Below, in pieces: positions 25,001 to 34,200 of a stretch of 41,870 nt of DNA. Under the pieces are notes generated by a model. The model was not told the origin of the DNA. It saw only the letters and a list, made by a program, of their open reading frames with translations, and searched no databases. The stretch's first letter is position 1; the number at the start of each line of letters is the position of its first letter. Origin of the DNA: AP-15 sp035570935 (GTDB taxonomy: Bacteria; Pseudomonadota; Alphaproteobacteria; ATCC43930; CGMCC-115725). The stretch spans positions 1-41,870 of the forward strand of contig DATMKU010000421.1 in assembly GCA_035570935.1 (NCBI GenBank), read 5' to 3'. Made by a program: the position numbers and the translations under genes.

Positions 25001-28000
25001 ATGGCTGCGGTAAGCTGGAAAAGCGCTGTTTCCGGAAACTGGACCACCGCCGTGGATTGGAGCACGGGCGCGGTTCCCGGCTCCGCCGACGCCGTCACGA
25101 TCGGGGTCGCGGGCAGCTATTCCATCGCGGTGACATCCGCTATTGCCGCGGATTCGATCGCGCTCACCGACTCCGGCGCTGCCCTCGCGGTCACCGCCTC
25201 CGGCCTTACCGACACGGTGACCGCGGGTTTCAGCACCAATGGCGCGGTTGACGTTGACACGAGCGGCACCGGCGGCAGCAGCCTGAAGATTGGCGGCACG
25301 CTGACGAACCAGGGCAGCTTCGACATCGGCAACACTGGTCTCACCGCGGCGACAACGGTGACCGCCGGCGCCGTGGCCAATTCGTATCTGATCGAGTTGA
25401 CCAGCGGCACGGCGGCGGCGTCATTGAAGGTCGCCGGGGCTTTCGGCAATAGCGATTATGTCGAGGTCGATTATGGCGGCGCCGGCGGCAGCAATCTGAC
25501 GATCGGCGGCACGCTGACCAACAGCGGCTATTTCTACATCGGCTCCACAAGCCTGACCAAGGCGACGACGGTGAAGGCGGCGGCTCTCGCCAGCACCGGC
25601 GCGATTTACATGAACGAGGGCACGGCCGCGACCGCGACGTTGGACATCACCGGAGCGGCGCCGGCGACGCTAAGCGGCACTTACCAGCTCTCGGGCGACG
25701 CGGTACTGGAGTTTGCCAGCGGCGGGGTGACCGCGATCGGCAGCGGCGCCAACGTGACCTTGAATGGCCCCAAGGCGGTGGTGGCGCTGAGCAGCGCGCC
25801 GACCACCGACAGCGCCTTGACCGGGCTCGCCAGCAACGCCGGCTTCTTGGTGCTGGAGGACGCCCCGGCGCTGACCACGAATGTCGGCCTCGACAACACC
25901 TATTATCTGTATGTCGACAATTCTGGCGGCGGCGGCAGCAATCTGACGATCGGCGGTACGCTGACCAACAGCGGCACTCTCGACATCGGCAATACCAGCC
26001 TGGCCGTGGCGACGACGGTCAATGCCGCTGCTCTGAGCAATTACGATCTGATTGAGGTAATTAGCGGCACGGCGGCGGCGTCATTGAAAGTCACCGGGGC
26101 TTTCGGCAATAGCGATTATGTCGAGGTCGACTATAGCGGCACCGGCGGCAGCAGCCTGACGATCGGCGGTACGCTGACCAATAGCGGCTATTTCTATATC
26201 GGCTCCACCAGCCTGGCCAAGGCGACGACGGTGAAGGCGGCGGCTCTCGCCAGCACCGGCGCGATTTACCTGAACGAGGGCACGGCCGCGACCGCGACGT
26301 TGGACATTACCGGAGCGGCGCCGGCGACGCTGAGCGGCACCTACCAGCTCTCGGGCGACGCGCTGCTGGAGTTTGCCAGCGGCGGGGTGACCGCGATCGG
26401 CAGCGGCGCCAACGTGACCTTGGACGGCCCCAAGGCGCTGGTGGCATTGAGCAGCGGGCTGACCACCAATAGCGCCTTGACCGGGCTTGGCAGCAACGCC
26501 GGCGTCTTGGTCCTGGAGGGCGGCGCGGCGCTGGCCACGACCGTCGGCCTCGACAACACCTACTACCTGGAAGTCGACGAAACCGGCAGCGGCGCCAGCA
26601 GCCTGACGGTCGGCGGCGCCTTGACCAACGAGTACTACCTCTACGTCGGCAACACCGCTCTTGCCGTGGCGACGACGGTCAATGCCGCCGCCTTGAGCAA
26701 TTATGGTGTCATCTACCTGTACAGCGGCACCGCAGCGGCGACGTTGAAGGTCACCGGCGCTTTTGGCAACGGCCCCAACGACGCCGTGGACGTCGACACG
26801 AGCGGCGTCGGCGGCAGCAGCCTGACGATTGGCGGCACGCTGACCAACAACGGCACGCTCGATATCGGCAACACGAGCTTGGCCAAGGCGACGATTGTGA
26901 AGGCGGCGGCACTCGCCAGCACCGGCACAATTTATATGAACGAGGGCTCGATCGCGACGGCGACTTTAGACGTCACCGGTGCCGCGCCGGCGACGCTGAG
27001 CGGCACCTACCAGCTCTCGGGCGACGCGCTGCTGGAGTTTGCCAGCGGCGGGGTGACCGCGATCGGCAGCGGCGCAAACGTGACCTTGAACGGCCCCAAG
27101 GCGGTGGTGGCGCTGAGCAGCGCGCCGACCACCGACAGTGCCTTGACCGGGCTCGCCAGCAACGCCGGCGTCTTGGTCCTGGAGGACGCCCCGGCGCTGA
27201 CCACGGCGGTCGGCCTCGACAACACCTATTATCTGGAGGTCGACGAAACCGGCAGCGGCGGCAGCAGGCTGACGATCGGCGGCACCTTGACCAACGCGGA
27301 CTACCTCTACGTCGGCAACACCAGTCTCGCCGTGGCGACGACGGTCAATGCCGCCGCCCTGAGCAATTACGGCGTCATCTACCTATACAGCGGCGCTGCG
27401 GGGTCGGCGACATTGAAGGTCACCGGGGCTTTTGGCAACGGCCGCAATGGCGCCGTGTATGTCGATACCAGCGGCAGCGGCGGCAGCAGCCTGACGATCG
27501 GCGGCACGCTGACCAACAACGGCACGCTCGACATCGGCAACACCAGCCTCGCGAAGGCAACGACGGTGAAGGTGGGAAGCCTTGCCAACAACGACATGGT
27601 CAATTTGAGCGGCGGCAGCCCCGCAAAGGCTACATTGGCCGTCACCGGAGCCGCAGCCAACACCGGCAGCATCACCATCGGCAGTTTCAGCGCGCTCAAT
27701 GCCAGTGGCGAAACCTACACGCAAAGCCTCGGGACCACGGCCGTGGCGGCCACGGGCGCATTGGCGGCGGCGGCGATCGACGTCACGGGCGGCGTCCTTG
27801 AGGGCGCCGGCACGGTCACCGGCAAGATCGTCAACACCGGAGGCTCGGTTGCCGGCGGCACCTATACGTCCAATTCGCCCGGCACCCTGACCGTCACCGG
27901 CACCTATTCGCAGAGCGGGGCGGGCATATTGGAGGAGGTGCTGACCGGAACCGCGGCCGGCCAGCAGAGCAAGCTCGCGGTGAGCGGCGCCGCGAACATT

Positions 28001-29530
28001 CAGGGCGGGACGCTGAACGCGGACGTCTTCTTCACCTTGGCCGCCGGCGAGATCTTTCCGGTGATGACCTTCGCACCCGGCACCCTGCCCGGACTGTTCG
28101 GCGCGATCGAGGACGGCTCCCTTGCCGGAAACGGCGCCTTTGTCGCGATCGGCGGCGGCTTGACCCTCGGCGCGCTCTACAATGTCGCGGCCGGAAACAT
28201 CGAGCTGCAGGTGCTGACGACGCCGACGACGACGGCCGATTTGTGGAACGGCGGCAGCGGCAACTGGAACACGGCAGCCGATTGGAGCGCCGGCGTCCCA
28301 ACCTCCGACACCGACGTCACAATCGGGAAAACCGCGAGCGGCACGGTCACGCTGAACACCGGCGACACGATCGACAGCCTGACGATCGCCTCGGGGAACA
28401 CGCTGAGCTTTGCCGCGAACGAAGCGCTCGCGGTCGGGGCCAATGTCACGGTGCAATCGGGCGGCGCCCTCGCCCTGACCAGCGGCGACGGGCTGGAGGT
28501 GGGCGGGACCCTCAGCGATGCCGGTAAGACGACGGTCGGCGCAGGAGGTACCATCGAATTGTTATCGAACCCGCTGAACGTCACCGGTACGCTGACCGTT
28601 GGCGGCAAGATCGAGACCGCCGGCGCGACCGCGGTCAGGCTAGGCAGCGGCGTCGATCGACTGGTCCTCGACCCCGGTTTTTCCTTTGTCGGCACGGTAG
28701 CGGGCGGCGGCGCCAACAGCACGCTCGAGCTTGCGGCCGGGTCCGGCGCCGGGGTGCTGAACGCGCTCGGCACCGAGTTCACCAATTTCGGCAAGGTGAC
28801 GGTGGATTCCGGCGCCACCTGGACGGTCGACGCGCTCGCCACGGCGGTGAGCGGGGTGACGATCGCCGGCAGCGGCGGCTCGAATACGCTGACCCTGACG
28901 AGTGCGGGCACGGTCAACCTGGCGGGGGTTAGCGGGTTCCCGACGATCAGGCTGGCAAGCACCGGCGCCAACACCCTGACCCTGACCAACGCCAACTTCA
29001 CCGGGCTGACCGGCAGTCCGCACTCGATCACGGTATATGACGGCAATGACGGCAACACGGTCAACGCCTCGGCCGTGACCGGGACCAACCAGCTGATCGT
29101 CCATGCCGGGGCGGGGGCCGATACGCTGACCGGCGGCGCCGGCAACGACGTGTTCTACGCCGATGGCAAGACGACGATGACCGGCGGGCTCGGCACCAAC
29201 GAGTTCGCCTTCAGCGCCGCGGGCGCCAACACGATCGTAGATTTCGCCAAGTCGGCGACCAACGAGATCGCGTTCAGCAATGCGGGCTTCAAACTCGGCC
29301 TGACCGGCGCCAGCGCGACGCCGACGGCATTGCCATCGGGCCTGTTCGTCAGCGACAGCACCGGCACTTTCACCTCCTCGACATCGCCGACGGGGCAGCA
29401 CTTTGCCTATGGCACGAGCAATGGCGATCTCTACTACTCGGCCTCCGGCACCACCGCCACCGAACACCTCGTCGCCACCCTGACCGGGGACCCGGCACTG
29501 ACCGCATCGCACCTGTTCTTCATCACCTGA
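25001..29530 (+). CDS. Giant beta-strand-repeat protein with RTX-like type I secretion C-terminus
   Basis: The 1509-residue product appears cysteine-free and has no N-terminal signal peptide. Residues 1-80 contain a module with SGNWTTAVDWSTG; a second copy (SGNWNTAADWSAG) lies near residue 1085. Between them are eight copies of a LTIGGTLTN...IGNTSL repeat, organised in blocks of about 220 residues that also contain LSGTYQLSGDA and GVTAIGSGANVTL. The last 200 residues hold an ANFTG...GNDGNTVNAS block, GAGADTLTGGAGNDVF (calcium-binding RTX nonapeptide type), and a tail ending ASHLFFIT, the hydrophobic end expected of a type I secretion signal. The likely role is a secreted or surface-bound adhesin exported by the ABC/HlyD pair at 35,941-39,671. 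Any ligand is unknown. Confidence 0.88.
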   Translation: MAAVSWKSAVSGNWTTAVDWSTGAVPGSADAVTIGVAGSYSIAVTSAIAADSIALTDSGAALAVTASGLTDTVTAGFSTNGAVDVDTSGTGGSSLKIGGTLTNQGSFDIGNTGLTAATTVTAGAVANSYLIELTSGTAAASLKVAGAFGNSDYVEVDYGGAGGSNLTIGGTLTNSGYFYIGSTSLTKATTVKAAALASTGAIYMNEGTAATATLDITGAAPATLSGTYQLSGDAVLEFASGGVTAIGSGANVTLNGPKAVVALSSAPTTDSALTGLASNAGFLVLEDAPALTTNVGLDNTYYLYVDNSGGGGSNLTIGGTLTNSGTLDIGNTSLAVATTVNAAALSNYDLIEVISGTAAASLKVTGAFGNSDYVEVDYSGTGGSSLTIGGTLTNSGYFYIGSTSLAKATTVKAAALASTGAIYLNEGTAATATLDITGAAPATLSGTYQLSGDALLEFASGGVTAIGSGANVTLDGPKALVALSSGLTTNSALTGLGSNAGVLVLEGGAALATTVGLDNTYYLEVDETGSGASSLTVGGALTNEYYLYVGNTALAVATTVNAAALSNYGVIYLYSGTAAATLKVTGAFGNGPNDAVDVDTSGVGGSSLTIGGTLTNNGTLDIGNTSLAKATIVKAAALASTGTIYMNEGSIATATLDVTGAAPATLSGTYQLSGDALLEFASGGVTAIGSGANVTLNGPKAVVALSSAPTTDSALTGLASNAGVLVLEDAPALTTAVGLDNTYYLEVDETGSGGSRLTIGGTLTNADYLYVGNTSLAVATTVNAAALSNYGVIYLYSGAAGSATLKVTGAFGNGRNGAVYVDTSGSGGSSLTIGGTLTNNGTLDIGNTSLAKATTVKVGSLANNDMVNLSGGSPAKATLAVTGAAANTGSITIGSFSALNASGETYTQSLGTTAVAATGALAAAAIDVTGGVLEGAGTVTGKIVNTGGSVAGGTYTSNSPGTLTVTGTYSQSGAGILEEVLTGTAAGQQSKLAVSGAANIQGGTLNADVFFTLAAGEIFPVMTFAPGTLPGLFGAIEDGSLAGNGAFVAIGGGLTLGALYNVAAGNIELQVLTTPTTTADLWNGGSGNWNTAADWSAGVPTSDTDVTIGKTASGTVTLNTGDTIDSLTIASGNTLSFAANEALAVGANVTVQSGGALALTSGDGLEVGGTLSDAGKTTVGAGGTIELLSNPLNVTGTLTVGGKIETAGATAVRLGSGVDRLVLDPGFSFVGTVAGGGANSTLELAAGSGAGVLNALGTEFTNFGKVTVDSGATWTVDALATAVSGVTIAGSGGSNTLTLTSAGTVNLAGVSGFPTIRLASTGANTLTLTNANFTGLTGSPHSITVYDGNDGNTVNASAVTGTNQLIVHAGAGADTLTGGAGNDVFYADGKTTMTGGLGTNEFAFSAAGANTIVDFAKSATNEIAFSNAGFKLGLTGASATPTALPSGLFVSDSTGTFTSSTSPTGQHFAYGTSNGDLYYSASGTTATEHLVATLTGDPALTASHLFFIT
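25255..27590 (+). repeat. Tandem repeats within the first giant protein gene
   Basis: Blocks recur with spacings of 660 and 666 bases (for example at about 25,681, 26,341 and 27,007, each encoding YQLSGDA then GVTAIGSGANVTL). Each block contains two or more shorter LTIGGTLTN units. Copies are highly similar at the DNA level, so recombination between them could change the length of the protein. Confidence 0.85.
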
Positions 29531-29559
29531 GCGCGCAGGGCCGGGCGCGGCGCCGCTCG

Positions 29560-29690
29560 CCCGCGCCGCCGAAGCCGCGGGCGCGGGATGCGCGAGCGGA
29601 TGCTCGCCGCCTTCCCCTTAGCCGCGCAATACGACTGGCTGTTCTGGGACGCCGCCTACCACCGCCGCATCTGGCGCCCCGCCGGCTGAT
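29560..29690 (+). pseudogene. Degraded second copy of the tenA 3' end
   Basis: The stretch aligns with the last ~130 bases of tenA (24,473-24,603), including CGGATGCTCGCCGCCTTC, a shared QYxWxFWDxAYHRR coding block and the same CCGGCTGATGCC end. Relative to tenA there is one missing base near 29,587, and the block reads QYDWLFWDAAY where tenA has QYEWMFWDGAY, so the catalytic Glu is Asp. Only about 33 codons remain. It lies 30 bases after the stop of the giant gene, so the giant gene is bracketed by an intact tenA and a tenA tail. Confidence 0.75.
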
Positions 29691-29929
29691 GCCCGCTGCG
29701 CGCCGATTGACCGACGGCCGATCTCGGCCGAACCCCTCACGACGGCCTCCGTCCGCGTTAAATGAAACTTGCCGTTTGATCGATCATCCTTTAGGGTTAG
29801 CTTGCCAAAAAAAGAAGCACAAGCCGTTCGACGGCAGCCTCGGGATGCCCAATCGGAGCCGATTCCAGTGATGGCGGCGGCAATCTCCTGGCGATGCCCG
29901 TTAGAGCGCTGGCAACGGGAGAAGCGCGA
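29691..29929 (+). other. Upstream region of the heptosyltransferase gene
   Basis: After the tenA remnant, about 240 bases without a clear gene precede the heptosyltransferase start. The part from about 29,757 to 29,820 is AT-rich (with a TTGCCAAAAAAAG run) and is the likely promoter region for the heptosyltransferase and adhesin pair. No clear -35/-10 pair or inverted repeat was identified. Confidence 0.35.
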
Positions 29930-31288
29930 ATGGATGGGGAGGTCTTAATCCGAGATCAGCAGCCGTCCGCCACCCCGGCGGAATTCGCTCCGCCACCGCC
30001 CGACGCTTCAGCTGGCGCGAACCCAGAGACTGAACCGAATAAGCCCTATCCGCCTCCCGTCGGCATACCCACCCAACTCGGGCCGAAAGGTATCCGTTTC
30101 GATTTCAACGAGGGTGCGCGCCTCCTGCTGCCGAACCGGACCGAGGGCAAGTGGCGGGTTCGGCTGCGCGATCTCGATACCGGCAACATCCTGTTCCAGA
30201 GCGAAAACCAAGGCGCCTTGGTTCGTTCGTCGAAGCGCTTCTTCGTCCGGCTCAGCGTCGAGGTATGGGAGCTGGACGAGGCCGGAACTCCCACCGCAGT
30301 GCTGGCCCATGAGTACGACGCTCGCAATCGCGACGTGCTGATCCAATTTCCGATAGGCACGCTCGGCGACATCCTGGCTTGGTTCTCCTACGCCGCTCGC
30401 TTCGGCGAGGTGCATGGCTGCCGACTGACCTGCGCGATGTCCGGCCTGATCATCCCGCTGCTGCGCGACGCCTACCCGGCGATCCGCTTCGTCACTCACG
30501 AAGCGTTGGTCGAGCAGGACCTTCCCGCCCAAGCCTACGCCACCTACTGCCTGGGCCTGTTCTTTGACGACAAGGACTTTATCAACCAGCCGACCGATTT
30601 CCGCCACGTCGGGTTGCACCGCACGGCCGGCTACATCCTCGGGGTCGACCCGGCGGAGGAGCCGCCACGCTTGGCGCTGCCGGACGAAAGCCGGCCGATC
30701 GCCGAACCCTATGTCTGCATCGCCGTGCAAAGCTCGACGCAGTGCAAGACCTGGAACAACCCGCATGGCTGGCGCGAGGTGATCGCGTTCCTGAAGGCCA
30801 GTGGCTATCGCGTGATCTGTATCGACAAAAGTCCGGTGAATGGCGCGGGCATGATCTGGACCCACATCCCGCACGGCGCCGAGGACGAGACCGGGGACCG
30901 GCCCTTGGCCGAGCGGGCACGTTGGCTGCGCCATGCCGCGGCCTTTATCGGCCTCAGCAGCGGGTTGTCCTGGTTGGCCTGGGCTGCAGGCACGCCGGTG
31001 GTGCTGATCAGCGGCTTCACCCATCCGACCAACGAGTTCACGACACCCTATCGGGTGATCAATTGGCACGCCTGCAACAGCTGCTGGAACGACGTGCGCG
31101 AGCGCTTTGACCACAAGGATTTCCTGTGGTGCCCCCGCCACGCCGGCACGCCGCGCCAGTTCGAATGCACCCGCTTGATTACCGCCGAGCAGGTTAAACG
31201 GGTCATCCAAACCATTCCGGGGTTCGGCACCCTTCGTTTGCATCGGCACTCTGGAAAATTAACCGCCAACGTCAGGAGCCTGCCATGA
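29930..31288 (+). CDS. TibC-like autotransporter strand-loop-strand O-heptosyltransferase
   Basis: The 452-residue protein resembles the bacterial autotransporter heptosyltransferase family (TibC, AAH). These cytoplasmic enzymes move heptose from ADP-heptose to Ser residues of strand-loop-strand repeats. The N-terminal 45 residues are Pro-rich and variable, then a beta-barrel-like region (residues 50-130) precedes the GT-B fold. Asp147 in PIGTLGDILA matches the conserved Asp of the GT9-like start. SSTQCKTW and GLSSGLSWLAWAAGTPVVLI are donor-site blocks. Cys382, Cys385, Cys401 and Cys413 (C-x2-C-x15-C-x11-C) match the iron-binding cysteine set of the family. ATG 29930 follows GGGAG. Its stop overlaps the start of the next gene (ATGA), which encodes strand-loop-strand repeats, the expected substrate. 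Confidence 0.88.
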   Translation: MDGEVLIRDQQPSATPAEFAPPPPDASAGANPETEPNKPYPPPVGIPTQLGPKGIRFDFNEGARLLLPNRTEGKWRVRLRDLDTGNILFQSENQGALVRSSKRFFVRLSVEVWELDEAGTPTAVLAHEYDARNRDVLIQFPIGTLGDILAWFSYAARFGEVHGCRLTCAMSGLIIPLLRDAYPAIRFVTHEALVEQDLPAQAYATYCLGLFFDDKDFINQPTDFRHVGLHRTAGYILGVDPAEEPPRLALPDESRPIAEPYVCIAVQSSTQCKTWNNPHGWREVIAFLKASGYRVICIDKSPVNGAGMIWTHIPHGAEDETGDRPLAERARWLRHAAAFIGLSSGLSWLAWAAGTPVVLISGFTHPTNEFTTPYRVINWHACNSCWNDVRERFDHKDFLWCPRHAGTPRQFECTRLITAEQVKRVIQTIPGFGTLRLHRHSGKLTANVRSLP

Positions 31289-34200
31289 CCACGGTCAGCA
31301 GCGGTCAGACGCTCAACATCTCTTCCGTGCAGACGAGCACCGGCCTCACCGTCCTCAGCGGCGGCACGGTCGACGTGCTGTCGGGCGGGACTGATGTCGG
31401 CGCGATCCTGTCGGCGGCTACCAGTTCGTCTTCGGCACGGCCAGCGGCACGATTATCAACACCGGCGGCCAGCAGATCGACGAGCCCGGCGGCACGGCGA
31501 GTGGCACGATCGTCAACCTCGGCGGCGCCGAGTACGTCGACGGCACAGCCATCAGCACCATGGTAAACAGCGGCGGTCTGCAGGAGGTCCAGCTCTCCGA
31601 CACGGCGAGCGGTACGATCGTCAACGGCGGCGGCTATCAATTGGTCAACGGCGGCACGGCGAGCGGAACGGTCGTCCATAGCGGCGGCACGCTGGAACTC
31701 TTCGGCGGTGCCGAGTACTCCGGCAGCACGACGATCAGCACCGCCAGCGGCACGGCGAGCGGAACGGTGCTCAGCGGTGGAACTGAGATCGTGTCGTCAG
31801 GCGGAGTGGCGACTACAACCACGGTAGCAAGCGGCGGCACCCTGGAAGTGCTTTCCAGCGGCTCGGCGTCCTCCACGATCATCGACAGCGGCGGCACCGA
31901 GAGGGTCAGCGCCGGCGGCACCGATAGCGGTGCGCTGGTCAGCGGCGGCAATCAGTATGTCTACGGCACGGCTATCGACACGACGATGAACAGCGGCGGC
32001 GAACAGAGTGTCCTTTCTGGCGGTACGGCCATCAGCACCATCGTGAGCAGCGGTGGTGATGAGTACGTGGACTCCGGCGGCACGGCCAGCTTCACCACCG
32101 TGGTCAGCGGCGGCTTCTCTTACGTATTGGACGTATTTGCCGGCGGCCGTTCCATCAGCACCACGCTTAGCGGCACCAACGCCGGCTCCGACTCCTCCGC
32201 TGGCGTCGAGGATGTGAACGGCACGGCCAGCGGCACCGCGGTGTACAACGGCGGCCAGCAGCTCGTCGAGTCCGGCGGCATGGCGATCGGCACCAAGATG
32301 AATGGCGGCTCCGAGGTCGTGTTTGCTGGCGGAACGGCCATTGGCACAACAGTAAACTACATCAAATTCGGCGAAGGAGAGGACGTCGGCGGCGGAACCG
32401 CCACAGGTACCATCGTAAACAGTGGTGGCTTCGAGTCCGTTTATTACGGCGGCACAGCCATTAGCACAACGGTGAACAGCGGAGGTACCGAGGACGTACT
32501 CTCTCTCGGCTCGGCCAACGATAACACCGTGAGCAACACCACGCTGAACGGCGGAACCGAGAATGTATACTGGGGCTTCGCGAGCAGTACCACCGTGAGC
32601 AGCGGCGGCCATCAGAACGTGTTCTCCGGCGGCACAGCGACCGGCACTACGGTGAACAGCGGCGGCTACGAGGTCGTGTCCTCTGGCGGTGTTGCCGCTG
32701 ATACAACGCTGAAAAGCGGCGGTACGATCGACGTGGCGTATCTTCCGTACGTCAGTGGCGGGTCAGCGACGGTGAATCCGGCGACCGATGTGCTGACGGT
32801 GTCCGAGGGAAGCCAAAGCTACACGCAGCAATTGTCGGGAAACTATACTGATGCTTCGTTTGATGTCGCTTCGGACGGTCACAGTGGGACAGATATAACG
32901 CTCAGCGCCACAGATATCGCTACACCGGCTACCTACATCTTTGTCACCAATTTCGGCAACGACACGGTCGGCGAATACACCACCTCGGGCGCTACGGTGA
33001 ACTCTTCGCTGATCTCGGGCCTCAGCGAACCACAGGGCATTTCGGTTTCTGGATCAAATTTGTTCGTCGCGGGCGAAGGCACGGACACGTTTGGCGAATA
33101 CACCATCTCGGGCGCTACGGTGAACGCCTCGCTGGTCCCCGGGTTGGGCGGCGCATCGAACGTTGCTGTGTCCGGATCAAATCTGTTCGTCGCCAGCACT
33201 GGCCCCGGTGCGAACACTGGCGTGATTGGCAAATATACGACCTCGGGCGCCGTAGTCAACGCCTCGCTTATTTCGGGGCTGGCCCTTCCACTAGATATTG
33301 CGGTGTCCCGTTCGGATCTCTTCGTCGCAAACTATGACAGCGGCACGATTGGCGAATACACGACCTCGGGCGCCACGGTGAACGCATCACTGATCTCGGG
33401 AGTGAGACCCACGGGCATTGCGGTGTCCGGTTCGGATCTGTTCGTCGTGAACTTTAGCGGCACGATTGGCGAATACACCACCTCGGGCGCGACGGTGAAC
33501 GCCTCGCTAATCTCGGGATTGAGCTTCCCGGAAGGTATCGCGGTGTCCGGATCAGACTTGTTCGTCGTGAACGCTAACGCGAGCAGTGCAGGGAGTCTCG
33601 GCCCTGGTTGGATTGGCGAATACACCACCTCCGGCGCCACTGTGAACGCCAAGCTGATCTCCGGACTGGACAGCCCAGCATACATCGCACTGGCACAGCC
33701 GCCGCCGCCGGCCCCGTCGGGGCTGAGTTTTGCGGTGGCGGCGGACAAGGGAACCTCGGGCGATACTTTTAGTGTCGCTGGCAAGGGGGAGGCCGGCGAC
33801 ACGGTCACGCTTTACAACGGCACGACGGCGATCGGCAGTGCGGTGGTGGCGGCGGCCGGGGCCTGGTCGATCACCACCGCGAGCCCGCTCGCAATTGGCG
33901 CGCACAGCCTCACCGCCAAAGAGGTCGATGCGGCCGCCAACACCAGCCCCTCCTCGCCGGCGCAGAGCGTCACGATCGACAGCGCTACCCCGGATAACGA
34001 GGTGGTGTTTGTCGGCAATCCCGGCGTCGACGATTTCACCGGCGGGCCCGGCAATGACTATTTCTACTTTTCGGCCGCGAACCTCGCCAACAGCGACATC
34101 GTCAAGGGCGGCGGCGGGACCAACACTCTGGTGATGACCACCGCCGGCACCGTCAATGTCGGCGGGGTCAGCGGGGTCGAGTACTATTACCTCGCCAATG

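Noticed and set aside
31405..31420. Phase-variable switch at the frameshift
   Set aside because: There is no long homopolymer or short tandem repeat at the junction, so a slippage switch is not supported.
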